From the NCBI GenBank assembly GCA_016713665.1, contig JADJOR010000001.1, positions 434,001-498,000 on the forward strand: a stretch of DNA of 64,000 bases, given 5' to 3'. Within the stretch, counting starts at the first letter, position 1. Every line of letters begins with the position of its first letter. Shown in pieces: positions 45,660 to 55,812 of the stretch. The position numbers and the translations under genes are program-made. The notes beneath the pieces are model-generated. The model was given only the letters and a program-made list of their open reading frames with translations. It had not been told where the DNA came from and did not search any database. Origin of the DNA: Deltaproteobacteria bacterium. GTDB taxonomy: Bacteria; Myxococcota_A; UBA9160; UBA4427.

Positions 45660-46954
45660 GGAGCGATCCGCCCCACCTCGGCGGCGAGACGGGCCGGCCC
45701 CCTGAGATTCGCGGGGAGCACCGTCGTCCCGACACCCCGGCGCTCGACGGCTTCGAGGGTCCCGACGATGCGGGCGCCATCGACGTCCCAGTTGTAGAGG
45801 CTCTGCGTCGCGCGCCTTCCGGCCTCCGCGCAGCCCTGGGCGAAATCGCGGTCGTCGGCGAGGCGGAGCATGGCCTCGGCGAGGGCCTCGGCATCGTTCG
45901 GCGGAAAGACGAGGCCGCAGCCCGTGTCCTTTACGATGCGAGTCTGGACCGGGATGTCGGAGGCGATGATGGGCAATCCGAGCGCCATGTATTCGAAGAG
46001 CTTGTTCGCGAGGCTCGCGCGGATGTGTTCGCAGTCGTGGAAGGGCAGGATGCCGATGTCGGAATGGGTCACGACGTCGGGAAGCTTCGCGTAATCCATC
46101 CAGCCCGCCAGCCGGACGTCCTTCTCGAGGCCGAGAGCGCGGACCCGCTCCTGCAGCTCCCCGCGCATGGGCCCCTCGCCGACGATCAGCAGTCCGAAGC
46201 GTCCCGGCTGTCTCGCCCGTAAACGCGCGATCGCATCGATCGCGACCTCGACGCCTCGGTCATGGGAGATCAGCCCCGAAAAGAGCACGAGCGTCCGCCC
46301 CTCGAACCCGCGAACGGCCTCAGGCGATTCGCCGGCGGGCACGAAGCGCGAGAGGATCGCCGTGTTACGGACCTCGACCCAGGCGTCCTTCGGGAGGCCC
46401 TGGCGCTCGAGGCGGTAGCCGGCCTCGGGACAGACGACGACCGCGCACTCGATCCGCCGCAGGACGAATCGCTCCACCATCTCTGCGAGATCCGGATTGC
46501 GCACGAGGTAGTCGAGCTTTCCCGGCCGCGCGAGCTTCAGATTGGTCCTCAACGAGTCCGGGTAGGGCTCGGCCAGATCGGCGACGACGGGAACGCCTGC
46601 GATGCGACCCGCCAGGATCCCGAGCGGCGCGATCGGGAGATCGCGGGCCAGCACGAGATCCGGCTTGAAGCGCAGGGTCGTGCGGACGACCGTCCAGATC
46701 CAGAGCGGATTGAAGAAGAAGGGAAACGAGAGAAAGTTCCAACGTCCGGTCGTCCCCGGAAGCCGTTCGACTACGGTCCCGTCCGGCAAGCGCTCGGAGC
46801 AGGCCCGGCCTGCCTTGTTGCGGCAGACCAGCACGACCTCGTGGCCGGCGGCGACGAGCGAGCGAGTGACTTTCTCGACGCGGACATCCCAGGGATATTC
46901 GCCGTCGAAGATCTTCAGGACTCGCAAGCGTCTCTCCCGTCTCGATGGGGCCAT
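45656..46954 (-). CDS. GT4 family glycosyltransferase
   Basis: 432 residues from ATG 46954; the frame is open further upstream but without family similarity. GT-B fold: VLKIFDGEYPWDVRVEKVTR, LARDLPIAPLGILAGRI, VLFSGLISHDRGVEVAIDAI, LLIVGEGPMRGELQERV, and the donor-binding SLANKLFEYMALGLPIIASD. Retaining transferase of the polysaccharide assembly line. Overlaps the O-antigen ligase gene by 4 bp. Confidence 0.88.
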   Translation of the reverse strand: MAPSRRERRLRVLKIFDGEYPWDVRVEKVTRSLVAAGHEVVLVCRNKAGRACSERLPDGTVVERLPGTTGRWNFLSFPFFFNPLWIWTVVRTTLRFKPDLVLARDLPIAPLGILAGRIAGVPVVADLAEPYPDSLRTNLKLARPGKLDYLVRNPDLAEMVERFVLRRIECAVVVCPEAGYRLERQGLPKDAWVEVRNTAILSRFVPAGESPEAVRGFEGRTLVLFSGLISHDRGVEVAIDAIARLRARQPGRFGLLIVGEGPMRGELQERVRALGLEKDVRLAGWMDYAKLPDVVTHSDIGILPFHDCEHIRASLANKLFEYMALGLPIIASDIPVQTRIVKDTGCGLVFPPNDAEALAEAMLRLADDRDFAQGCAEAGRRATQSLYNWDVDGARIVGTLEAVERRGVGTTVLPANLRGPARLAAEVGRIAP

Positions 46955-47259
46955 CCGCGAAGCGCCCCCGCCCGCAGACCGGCAGCGCTGCCTGCAGACG
47001 AATCGGATGCGGGCCGGTCTGGCTGAACGGCTAGCGACCGATCGACGAAGACTGCCCGAGACCGGGGCCCGCAATTCCGGCAACGGTCTCGGCAACGCAC
47101 GGTGCACCAAACGTTCTGCTCGCACCAAAATTGACGGCAGAGTAGTGCCCAAAGCGGACGGCTCGGGCAGGTCGATGTGATACCCCTCATCGAGCGGCGA
47201 ATAATCCGAGGGTCCCGATTGTGGCGGCCGATTGAATGGTAGGAGATTGCCTGAGTATG
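46955..47259. other. Intergenic stretch upstream of the GT4 gene
   Basis: 305 bp with no gene I can support; composition becomes less GC-rich toward the right end. It probably holds the leader and promoter of the 46954-to-41212 minus-strand unit. No hairpin terminator noticed. Confidence 0.4.
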
Positions 47260-47882
47260 CTAACGAGGCAAGACCCTCAAACCGCAAATCGAGACGGTTC
47301 GGACTTCCCGCTCGGGAACTGCGCCGCCGGCGCGGTGGGCTCGGATGGAATTCCTATTGAGGCAATCCACCAGAATCCGCACCCGCGTCTTACCCTCGCG
47401 GGCGAGCTGGATCACGGCGCCAGCGAAGAGCGCCGGATAGATTCCATGGCCGCGAACCTGCTGCCACTTATCGCGTCGTAGAGCCTAAACTCACTGGAGA
47501 GAAACGGAAAAATGAGGCCTGACGCTTCGTCTCGAATATTCCTCCGTCGTAAACCAGCAGTAACCAAGCAGATGATCGGTATCAATTTGCAGCCAGGCTT
47601 TGTCGCCTCGCGCCAACCGCTTCCTGATCGCATCTTCGGAGTGGCCGAACTCGCCAACAATGCCAAGTCAGATTCTACTGCCCATCGTCCGACGACCTCT
47701 AAACCCGACGGAACATTCGAAGCACGCGCCTCCATCAGCAGGATTCGCGAAGTGAAAAAGATCCATCGTGGCACGATTCGATTGAACGCGATTGAAACTG
47801 CGTATCGAATGCCGGTCTCACGCACTTTGTCGAGGGCAACTCGGAGGAATCCGGAATGCGATGCCGAGGATGTCTTGGTCAA
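47260..47882 (-). pseudogene. Decayed GNAT-type acetyltransferase
   Basis: Pieces of one protein lie in different frames. From the 5' end: RYAVSIAFNRIVPRWIFFTS and EVVGRWAVESDLAL; then, one frame over, EFGHSEDAIRKRLARGDKAW and LQIDTDHLLGYCWFTTEEYS; then EFRLYDAI back in the first frame; then RGHGIYPALFAGAVIQLARE and DCLNRNSIRAHRAGAV in a third frame, ending at a TAG at 47260-47262. The order is that of a GNAT fold, including the acetyl-CoA loop (RGHGIYPA) and the N-x-x-S-x-x-x-H-x-x-G block. At least three frameshifts make it non-functional. Confidence 0.75.
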
Positions 47883-48222
47883 TTCGCAACCCGCCCGAAT
47901 CTGAATTTCGGCCGATCGAAAGCATTTCCGTACATCCCGGCTCTTCCCGTCTTCCTGGAAATCACAGCTTGGTTTACCCGCAGCATTCGATTTTAACGCG
48001 AGGCAGGCTGGTGTCGCTGTCCACGTCGGCCACCATCAAGAAATGCCTATTGCCAGACATACGACAAGCACGAGATCATCAGTCGCCGACGATCGGGGGC
48101 GAACTGATATCGAATGGCGGTGACCATGGTCACGATGGTCGCGTAGTACGCGGCCGAACCATTCAACGGACAGTTTGTTTGCGAGGCGGGCTCGTCGCAG
48201 AGCTTGAGGATGGAGTGTTTTC
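47883..48222. other. Intergenic region, no gene seen
   Basis: 340 bp of noticeably A/T-richer DNA between the GNAT remnant and the secreted-protein pseudogene. The last bases (GGAG, then 7 nt, then ATG 48223) are a good ribosome binding site. No other element recognised. Confidence 0.4.
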
Positions 48223-49425
48223 ATGAATCGAGCATCGATTCTTCTATTGGCCCTGTTGGGAATGCAGTTGTGCTGGCCTGAGGCGGCGACTGCCGCATCC
48301 TGTACGGACGGCGTGGACTGCTACTGCGATCGAGTCAAGAAATCGGGTACGACCTCCTACGACCCCGCCTCCTCTTGTTTTGTGAGGACTACGAGGACGC
48401 CGCCTATCACGACGATGTACCGGGAGCTTGGTGGCGAGTCCGTCCGAGACGCCGGATTCCGAGGCGGGGCGAGTCGCTGGATGGAGGTTTACCACGCGAC
48501 TGGTGCGGTAACTGGAGCCGGTCTCAGCCGAGCGGAACGCCCATGCGCGGGTCGACCTGTGGCGCTTATGGCACGTGTGGTCCGGCGGAGTGGCGCAAGG
48601 ATGATCTGTGGCAGGGGAACAGCGTCGCTGTCATGGACGTACAACAAGTCGGCGAGCAGGATGACGAGGTCGCCGGACTGACGCTGAACCAGGGTCACGA
48701 TGGAAATCGATGGATGGCGTGGCGTGTGCCGGCAGGAAGCACGGCCGGATTGGTCGGAGAGCTTCAGTTCAGCTCGACCAGCGAGATCGGATTCACTGCG
48801 CTCGTGGCCTATTCCAGCAACCTCGCGACTGCGGTCGCTGCCAGCGATTGGTCGGGCGACTTCATACGTCAACCGTGGAAGCACGAGGAATGGGGGTCGA
48901 ACTTACAGACCCTTTTCATGGGGAACGTCGGAGCGGGTGGAGCTCCCTTCTCGCCGAGCATCTTTCACAAAAGCCAGGCCGCATGCAATCAGCTCGTAGG
49001 AACCGCAACCGTCACGGTCGGGAAAATCGACTGCACAGATGTAACGCTTCGGATCGGGAGCAATTTCGATCGGTCCACCCAATGGCCTCTTGGAACTTGG
49101 GCGTGCGTCCGTGGTCACATCAAGGGGATGAATAGCACCAACGGTTCGATGGACATCTGGTTCAACGACCAGAAGATCTTCTCGATGAGCGGGGCAAATT
49201 TTGCCTCAGCGCTCCGCGAGAATTCCTTCTCGAACGTCTCGCCAAATCACTATCAACGGGAACGCCGGCCGCTCCTACGACACGCCGTCGGCAGACGTTC
49301 TACCGCCACGGGACAACGTCCATGTCCGGGCGGGAGCACCGGCAGCATGCACCATTCTGGGCTCCCCTCCCTCGTCGCCGCCGCCGACGGCCGCCCCCCT
49401 TGCGGCGCCCATTCTATTGCCTTGA
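48223..49425 (+). pseudogene. Secreted protein with signal peptide, two frameshifts
   Basis: Starts with a clear signal peptide (MNRASILLLALLGMQLCWPE, then AATAA) and a Cys-containing segment SCTDGVDCYCDRVKKSG. Near 48372 the reading must move one frame (LFCEDYEDAAYHDDVPG) as if one base were lost. The middle part has CGPAEWRKDDLWQGNS and beta-rich, lectin/lyase-like sequence (QWPLGTWACVRGHIKG, SMDIWFNDQKIFSM). Near 49240 it returns to the first frame (ITINGNAGRSYDTPSADV) and ends in a Pro/Ala tail APLAAPILLP. Probably a surface ConA-like or polysaccharide-lyase-like protein. Confidence 0.75.
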
Positions 49426-49493
49426 GTGGGGCAAACGATGACTGGGTGGCCAGACCTGCAGTCGACGCCTCGGCGATCGCGATTCCGCGGTCG

Positions 49494-50658
49494 TCAGGCG
49501 TCGCTGCCATCGACGCCTTTCATCGACTCGGCCTGGTCGGGACCGTTAGAGAACCGTCGAAGGAACTTGGTGACCGATGCGCGCCACCGGCGGATCCTCT
49601 CGCTTTTGGCCGCTCGCCATCGAATGGAGAGGCTCACGAACGGTAGGAGTGCGCGAACCTTCCGACGCGCGACGTAGACCTGCAGGATTTCTCGAGATCC
49701 CGTCGCCCACTTGAGCTTGTACTCCTCGTCCCCCTGTAGAAAGTCGAATAGGCGTAGCCCGCGAGCGAAGCACGAGCGAATCGCGTCCGCGACCACGTAT
49801 GTCCCCGTGTAATCGTAGGTCGAGTCGAAGGCTGTCCAGAGTCCCAATGCGCGATCGCGGTCGAGCAGCATCAACTCGGCCGCGATCCACTTCGTCCCGC
49901 TGGACAACATACGCAACTCGATGTGATGGTCCGGTTTCAATGCGAGCAACTTGAGCATTTTACCGAACCGTGGGTCGGCGAAGTGGGCTGTCCCCTCGCT
50001 CCAATGGCGAGCTCGGCGCTCGAGTTCCTCCAGACGGTCGATGGAATCGGAAGTGAGGGAGGTTCCGTCGATCACGTCGATGCGGCAGTCGGGATGCTCC
50101 GTGGCCTTTCGTTCGACCTTCTTTACCCATTTCCGGAAACTGGATTTGTAATTCGAGAGGTACGAATCCCAGGTCCCTTCTAGATTCACGAAGGGGGCCA
50201 CCTCGTAAACGCGCGAGATCCAAGAAGTCGAAGCCCCAAGGTTGGCCAGCAACTTCTCGAGCGATGGCGTCGTTCCGCTCCAAGGGCGAAGCTCAAGTGT
50301 GTCCCAGCTCCCGTCTCGTAGAATCGTAGACGCGATCGAGCCGAGGGCCTCGGCGTGCCCTGGGGCCAGCAGGATGCCAAGTCATCGAATCGCCCCTGAC
50401 CGAGGAAGCGAAGGACCCGCGCCCGAGGTGCGAATCCACGTAAAGCGGTGCCGCCGCAACCCAATGATTCCCATCAGAGACCGCTACAAAGTAAAGGTTC
50501 TTGTCCTTCGAGTAGGCCTCGAGCCACGCGATTTGCCACGTCGGGTGTGTGAATCCCGTCCGTTCCGTCGAAACCTCGTGGAGATCCTCCCAATAGGACA
50601 GCTTGCGAACGAGATCGTCAAAGTCCCGAATGATCTCCACGGTGTAACCGGTCGTCAT
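49494..50658 (-). pseudogene. Decayed CelD/BcsL-type (FemAB-like) acetyltransferase
   Basis: N-terminal part from ATG 50658: VEIIRDFDDLVRKLSYWEDL, FTHPTWQIAWLEAYSKDKNL, AAAPLYVDSHLG. Then a short middle piece in another frame (RVLRFLGQGRFDDLAS), then a third frame from LAPGHAEALGSIASTILRDG onward, continuing as the open frame to 49494 (TWDSYLSNYKSSFRKWVKKV; GLRLFDFLQGDEEYKLKWAT, the hallmark of the family). Two 1-bp losses near 50410 and 50375 explain the breaks. Its start overlaps the stop of the PaaK-like pseudogene, so both were once one operon. Confidence 0.8.
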
Positions 50659-52099
50659 TGCTCGCTCTTGCGCTTTCCGGGACGTGCGACGTCTCTCTCT
50701 GCGGGCGGGGAGATATCCGCTTCCGTTCGAACATTGGGGTTCGCGACGATCAGTCGGATCTTTCCCGACCGCTCGCGGCTCAAAGCGGCGACGACCTCAA
50801 CCGTGACGTCGAGTCTCTCTCCACTCGCGCGTCTAATCTTCGAGGCTAATTCGCGTCCGTGGTGATCGTTGTACCCGTCCGCCGCCACGACGCGAATCGA
50901 GATCTCGTCTCTTTCAGTCTGGATAAACTGAGCTTGCAGGATCGGGACTCCTCGATCGCGAGCCTCTTCGATGTGGTACAGAAAAAACTCCCCGTGATAG
51001 CGGGTGCCATCGCTGCAAACGATGAAGTCGTAGGCGCGGCCGAAGACCGATCGAAAAGCGGGCAATCCGCGTCCGCATTCGCACGGCGGTGATGGAACGA
51101 CGCGGTCGGAAATGTCGTATCGAAGCAGCGGGGTGGCTCGGTTGTGGAGGTCCGTGATCAAGATCCGGTGAGCATCCGGCTGTTCTTCGGTGGGCGCAGG
51201 GACCACCCGAGAAAAAGATTCTCCGCCATGAGATGTAATCGCCTGCGCTCGCATTCGTATTAGGATCAGCCTCCGACTTCGCCGCATCCATATTCGTTGA
51301 ATACCGGAGCGGCGAAGCCTTCTTCGATGATCTTGCGATCGGGTTCGGTGAGAGCCTCTGAGGTCGTCACGACGGACCGGATTCCGAGCCGAGGAAGATC
51401 GAGCCGTTCCGATAGGGCGAATCTCGAGAACTCCACTAACATTGAAACGTACCCATAAACCCAGTCGGGCTTCGATACCAAGAGCCGCTGGTAGTATCGA
51501 CGTAGGTCGTCTCCAGAAAACGCGAATGCGGAAAATCGATCGCGGTTTAGGACCCAGTCGATTGCGCGGGCGCGGGCGCGGGTCTTGCCGGTGAGCGGAG
51601 TACCCCAGAAGCGGGCCTGGCGATCGCCCGGACGAATTCCGTACCAGGCATAGGATCTCCACGAGGCGGCCTGTTCTGCGGCCGTCGCGTAACGTGTCTT
51701 GCGAATGCGGACCGGAACGCCGGTAGATCCCCCGTCGTCTTCCAGCTGTAGGTGCCCGGCAGGCGAGGAACGGATATCGCGTCCGCATCTGACACCAGCT
51801 GCGCCTTCGTCAATGGGGATGCGCAGGATGTCCGCAGCTTCCAATCGATCCAACTCAAGGCCAGACTGGCGCGCTCGCTCTCGATAGAATGCGGAATGCG
51901 ACGTCGCATACCGCAAGATGTCGCGAACCCCGGCCTCCTGGGCCGATTGGATCTCGTCTGCGGAGAGCCACTGAGAGCGCTCGTAACGATCGAGGATCTG
52001 GAAGACAGGCTCGCCGCGCAGAAAAGTGGCCGGCCTATAAACGAGATTTCGGGCAATCCAGGGATTCAAGACATTCCCATCGCATCGAGAACGGAGCAC
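50655..52099 (-). pseudogene. Decayed PaaK/CapK-like adenylate-forming enzyme
   Basis: N-terminal part: RYERSQWLSADEIQSAQEAG, ILRYATSHSAFYRERARQSG, DDGGSTGVPVRIRKTRYATA (the P-loop-like substrate motif) and FNEYGCGEVGG. Then TGA and TAA stops follow within three codons, after which the same frame continues YECERRRLHLMAENLFL. A frameshift leads to VVPAPTEEQPDAHRILITDL, RYDISDRV and CECGRGLPAFRSVFGRAYDF in another frame, ending at 50655. Order and motifs are those of phenylacetate-CoA-ligase-like proteins of capsule clusters. The exact start is unclear (GTG 52099 used). Confidence 0.8.
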
Positions 52100-52670
52100 A
52101 CCACATTGATTCCAGCGATCGACTGGATCGATGCTCCGGATTTGAGGGACGCTAGCACGCAGCCGAATGACAACGTGGGGCCGCTCGTCTTGTGAGCGCT
52201 CAACGACACGGCTCTGTCGCTCTCCATATCGGAAGTGGGTGAGGGCTCAGTTGAGATGGTTTTCACGGTCGATCATTCGGATCCGAAGCGGAGACGGAAT
52301 CAAAGACTTATTGGCTCTCGGCTCGAGTTCTGACTCGGTCCTTGCTCGTCAGTGCTAGCGCCTCGCGTTGGGATCGACCTCGGGACAAATCGGGGTGAAT
52401 TCACCGGATGCCTTCACTTCCGGGGCTCTGCGGTCGAAGGCAAGGACGCAACTGTCGGCCCAGGATGCCGAGACAAAATGGGATCGGCCACTTGACAGCC
52501 GCTACCCCGATTTCGGGTTCTGATGGTCGTCGCACGAGTGATACTTTCGAAATCGATCGAGATCGTTATGACATCCCTGTTCGGATTCGAGCTACCGCGA
52601 CTAGCCCGACTTGCTCGGTGCGACTTTCGGTAGCCGGAAACCTCGATGTTCATGCGACAGGACGGGACAC
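52100..52670. other. A/T-richer intergenic region between divergent units
   Basis: 571 bp without any frame that looks coding. It separates the decayed minus-strand genes from the intact plus-strand operon starting at 52671 and should hold the promoter for the latter. No repeat, attachment site or transposase remnant recognised. Confidence 0.45.
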
Positions 52671-53822
52671 GTGAGTATTCGGGTGCTTCATTTCGCCTCC
52701 GGTGATGCGTGGGGAGGCGCCGAGCGGGTCATCGAGACCTTGGTTCGATCGATGCAATCCAATGCGGAGGTCGCTTGCCTGCTGCTCAACGAGGGCAGGC
52801 TGGCTGATGTGATTCGTGACATGGGGATTGCGGTTGTAGTGATCCCAGAGCGCGGAATGTCGCTGCGCAACCTCGCTCGGGAAGTTCGGACGGCGCTAAG
52901 GCGTCTCAGGTTCGACGTGATCCACTGCCACAGAGACAAGGAGCTCCTTCTCGCCTTGATTGCGCGGCGCGGCTCGACCACTCCGGTCGTCATTACGGTG
53001 CACGGACTCGCGCCTAGTGCTCAATTGTCGCTATTGCAGGTCGTGCGAACGTGGGGAATCCTGCTTCTCGCGCGCTGCTTCGGAGTCGGCTTCGCGGCGG
53101 TCTCCCGGGAGCTCGCCGATCGGCTGGGGCGCTGGCCGCTCGCGGTGCGGGCCGTGGAGATCCCCAATCCGATGCCTTCCGTCGGAAGCGGCGAGGGCAT
53201 GCCCGACCTGCGGATGCGTTTCGGCTGGGATCCGGGGCGCCCGCTCGTCGGCTTCATCGGACGCCTCGAGACGGTCAAGGGGCCTGATCTCTTCCTCGAG
53301 ATCGCGCGGCGGGGCTCCGCCCGCTTTGGCTGGGTCGTCGTCGGGTCGGGCTCGATGGAAAAGACGCTCGCAGACCGCTGTCAGGCCGAGGGGCTCGGCG
53401 ATCGGGTCCGATTCCTCGGCTCGGTGCCCGAGGCCGCGCCACTCCTGCGACAGCTCGACGCGCTCGCCATGACCTCGCGCCACGAGGGGACGCCGATGGC
53501 GCTGCTCGAGGCGGCAGTCTGCGAGGTTCCGGTCGTCGCGTTCGGCGTCGGCGGGATTCCGGCGCTGCTCGAGCACGCGCCATCTTCGTGGTGCGTGCCC
53601 CCCGGAGACCTGGACGCCTTCGCGCGCGCGCTCGACGGGCTGCTCGAGTCCCCCGAATCGGCGCGTCGAGCGGCGGCCGCCTGGGCGGCTTCGATCAGGC
53701 CGCGTTATGCGCAGGGCGCGGTGCGCGATGCCTATCTCGCGCTCTACGCCCGCTGCGCCGGCAGCCGCTCCGTTCCGGCCGAGCGACGTCCGACTCGAGA
53801 CCTTCCCGGAGCTCATCCGTGA
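52671..53822 (+). CDS. GT4 family glycosyltransferase
   Basis: 383 residues from GTG 52671. VLHFASGDAWGGAERVIETL is the acceptor-domain signature, VITVHGLAPSAQLS follows, then GFIGRLETVKGPDLFLEIAR and RHEGTPMALLEAAVCEVPVV, the GT4 donor-binding motif. First gene of a three-gene plus-strand operon with a deacetylase (GTGA overlap) and an SGNH esterase, the same gene types as the 37718-41093 set. Composition in its first 300 bp is less GC-rich than the rest. Confidence 0.9.
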   Translation: MSIRVLHFASGDAWGGAERVIETLVRSMQSNAEVACLLLNEGRLADVIRDMGIAVVVIPERGMSLRNLAREVRTALRRLRFDVIHCHRDKELLLALIARRGSTTPVVITVHGLAPSAQLSLLQVVRTWGILLLARCFGVGFAAVSRELADRLGRWPLAVRAVEIPNPMPSVGSGEGMPDLRMRFGWDPGRPLVGFIGRLETVKGPDLFLEIARRGSARFGWVVVGSGSMEKTLADRCQAEGLGDRVRFLGSVPEAAPLLRQLDALAMTSRHEGTPMALLEAAVCEVPVVAFGVGGIPALLEHAPSSWCVPPGDLDAFARALDGLLESPESARRAAAAWAASIRPRYAQGAVRDAYLALYARCAGSRSVPAERRPTRDLPGAHP

Positions 53823-54643
53823 CGGGCTGGGTCGATCGTGTCTCTGCGATGCTCGCCGCCACCGGCCTGCCTGCCATCCTGCCCGGGCGGGGTCCGCTGA
53901 TCGTGATGTACCACGGCATCGGTGGGAGCGACGGCATCGCTCCGGACGACTTCCGGGCCCAGCTCGAGCTTCTGCGTACGCGTCGGCGGATCGTTCCGCT
54001 CGCCGAGCTCGCCGATCGGATCGAGGATCCCGCCGCGGTCGATCTGGCGGCGATCACCTTCGACGACGGCTACGTCGACTTCGCCGAGCTGGCTGCGCCC
54101 ATCCTGGCGGCCGCGGATCTCCACGCGACGCTCTTCGTGCCCGCCGGGCGGGTCGGCCGCTCGAACGAGTGGGACGCGGGGCAGCGGGAGCCGCGCCCGA
54201 TCCTCGATGCCGAGGGGTTGCGGCGTCTCGATCCCGAGCGGATCGAGATCGGTGGACACGGATTCAACCATCGCCGGATCGTGGCCCTCGATCGCGAAGC
54301 CCTCGCAGAAGAAACGGTCGGTTGCCGCCGAGAGCTCGAGCGTGTGCTCGAGCGGCCCGTGAAATTGTTCGCCTATCCCTTCGGACAGCGCGGCGACTTC
54401 GATGCCGAGGCCGAGCGCGCGGTCGCGGCGGCGGGCTTCGTCCTGGCCTGCTCGACGTGCTTCGGGCGCAGCAGTCGCGAGCGCGAGCGCTTTCGACTCC
54501 GCCGCGTCGGGATCGAGCCCGGGGACGATCTCGCAATCGTCGCGGCAAAGCTGGATGGGGCCTATGACTGGGTCGCATGGAAGGAGCGCGCCGGCCACGC
54601 CCTGCGACTCGCCCAGAGCGCCTTCGCAGCAGGGCGACCCTGA
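53819..54643 (+). CDS. Polysaccharide deacetylase (NodB/CE4 family)
   Basis: 274 residues from GTG 53819, overlapping the GT stop. LIVMYHGIGGSDGIAPDDF, then ITFDDGYVDFAEL (Asp pair), EIGGHGFNHRRIV (H-x3-H metal ligands) and LFAYPFGQRGDFD. No signal peptide seen. Probably removes N-acetyl groups from sugars of the polysaccharide. The downstream SGNH gene starts 21 nt after its stop. Confidence 0.88.
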   Translation: MTGWVDRVSAMLAATGLPAILPGRGPLIVMYHGIGGSDGIAPDDFRAQLELLRTRRRIVPLAELADRIEDPAAVDLAAITFDDGYVDFAELAAPILAAADLHATLFVPAGRVGRSNEWDAGQREPRPILDAEGLRRLDPERIEIGGHGFNHRRIVALDREALAEETVGCRRELERVLERPVKLFAYPFGQRGDFDAEAERAVAAAGFVLACSTCFGRSSRERERFRLRRVGIEPGDDLAIVAAKLDGAYDWVAWKERAGHALRLAQSAFAAGRP

Positions 54644-54664
54644 CGGATTCAAGAAGGATCGGAC

Positions 54665-55729
54665 GTGAAAATCAAGCTCCTCGTGCTCGCTCTCTCGATC
54701 TCGATTTCGATCGTTCTAGTCGAAGCTGCCTTGCGGTTGCTCTACGACGTGCCGCCCGATTGGGAGGAGCCGCAGACCCGTCATCTCCTCGATCCTCAGC
54801 TCGGCTGGATCCTTCCGCACGACGACCAGTCCTTCACGATCGACGCCCCCGTCGAGACCAACTCGTTGGGCCTGCGTGACGATCCGATGCCGATCGAGAA
54901 GCCGCCGGGCGAGACGCGCATCCTCGCCCTGGGCGATTCGTTCACGTTCGCTCTCGGCGTCCGATTCGAGGACCTCTACGTCCAGCGCCTGGAGCGCCTG
55001 CTGAATCGGGAGTCGCCCGGCCGGCGGTTCCAGGTCATCAATGCCGGCGTTGCCGGATACAACACGACCCAGGAGCTCGTCTTCCTCCAGGCGGATGGAC
55101 TGCGCTACGAGCCCGATCTCATCACGATCGGCTTCTACTGGAACGATCTGCTCGGCAACGACAAGCCTCTGCCCGTCGTCGAGGGTCCGATCCGCCGCGA
55201 CGAGGCGAGGGAGACCGAGTCGGCTGATCCGGGGCACCTGCTGCCGGCCTTCATCCGGAATCGGATGCGGCGGAGTCTCGTCCTCTACCTGGGTGTCACA
55301 CGCGCGAAGAATGTCGTGGCCGCCCTCGGCCAACCCGAGAACGAGCTCGTCGGCATCCAGCGCGACATCATCGAAGGCGATGCCGATGCCCTCGAGCGCT
55401 ATTGGTCGGCGACGGGGGGGCGTCTGCGGGAGCTCGCGTCGGCGGCGGCGGAGCGGGGCATCCCCGTCCTGCTCGTTTCATTCCCGATGGAGAACCAGGT
55501 CCGCCAGCCGACCCCGTCGCCCGTCTACGCTGAAGCGCTCCGGGCCGAGTGGGCGCCGACCGGCATGCCGATGATCGAGCTCGAGGCCGCCTATCGGGCT
55601 TCCTTCGAAGCGGGAAGCAATCCCTATCTGCCCTACGACCTGCATCCGGGGCCGATCGGGATGCAGATCGCGGCCGATGCCATCGAGGGCGAGATCCGCC
55701 GTCAGGGGTGGCTCGGTCTCCGGCGCTGA
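54665..55729 (+). CDS. Membrane-anchored SGNH/GDSL esterase-like protein (4 of 5)
   Basis: 354 residues from GTG 54665. Signal anchor (LLVLALSISISIVLVEAALR), then SLGLRD, block I ILALGDSFTFALGV, GVAGYNTTQE (block II-like Gly), GFYWNDLLGND (Asn) and a final YDLHPGPIGMQIAAD with Asp/His. Last gene of its operon; a strong bidirectional hairpin follows 20 nt later. Confidence 0.85.
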   Translation: MKIKLLVLALSISISIVLVEAALRLLYDVPPDWEEPQTRHLLDPQLGWILPHDDQSFTIDAPVETNSLGLRDDPMPIEKPPGETRILALGDSFTFALGVRFEDLYVQRLERLLNRESPGRRFQVINAGVAGYNTTQELVFLQADGLRYEPDLITIGFYWNDLLGNDKPLPVVEGPIRRDEARETESADPGHLLPAFIRNRMRRSLVLYLGVTRAKNVVAALGQPENELVGIQRDIIEGDADALERYWSATGGRLRELASAAAERGIPVLLVSFPMENQVRQPTPSPVYAEALRAEWAPTGMPMIELEAAYRASFEAGSNPYLPYDLHPGPIGMQIAADAIEGEIRRQGWLGLRR

Positions 55730-55749
55730 TCCCGGTCGCTGAAACGGAA

Positions 55750-55780
55750 ACGACCGGCGAGCGCGAGGCTCGCCGGTCGT
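55750..55780. terminator. Bidirectional intrinsic terminator between convergent genes
   Basis: A perfect 13-bp stem (55750-55762 with 55768-55780) with a 5-nt GCGAG loop. On the plus strand it is preceded by an A-rich stretch; read on the minus strand the stem is followed by TTTCCGTTTC. It can end both the 54665 gene and the 55813 gene. Confidence 0.82.
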
Positions 55781-55812
55781 CTCCGGCCGCAGGGCTCGGC
55801 GAAGGTCCGCTC

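Noticed and set aside
44260..45894. N-terminal extension of the SGNH frame upstream of 44259
   Set aside because: It runs antiphase to the O-antigen ligase and shows no domain; the signal anchor starts just after ATG 44259.
47236..47481. 81-codon plus-strand frame
   Set aside because: Overlaps the decayed GNAT gene antisense and has no features of a real protein.
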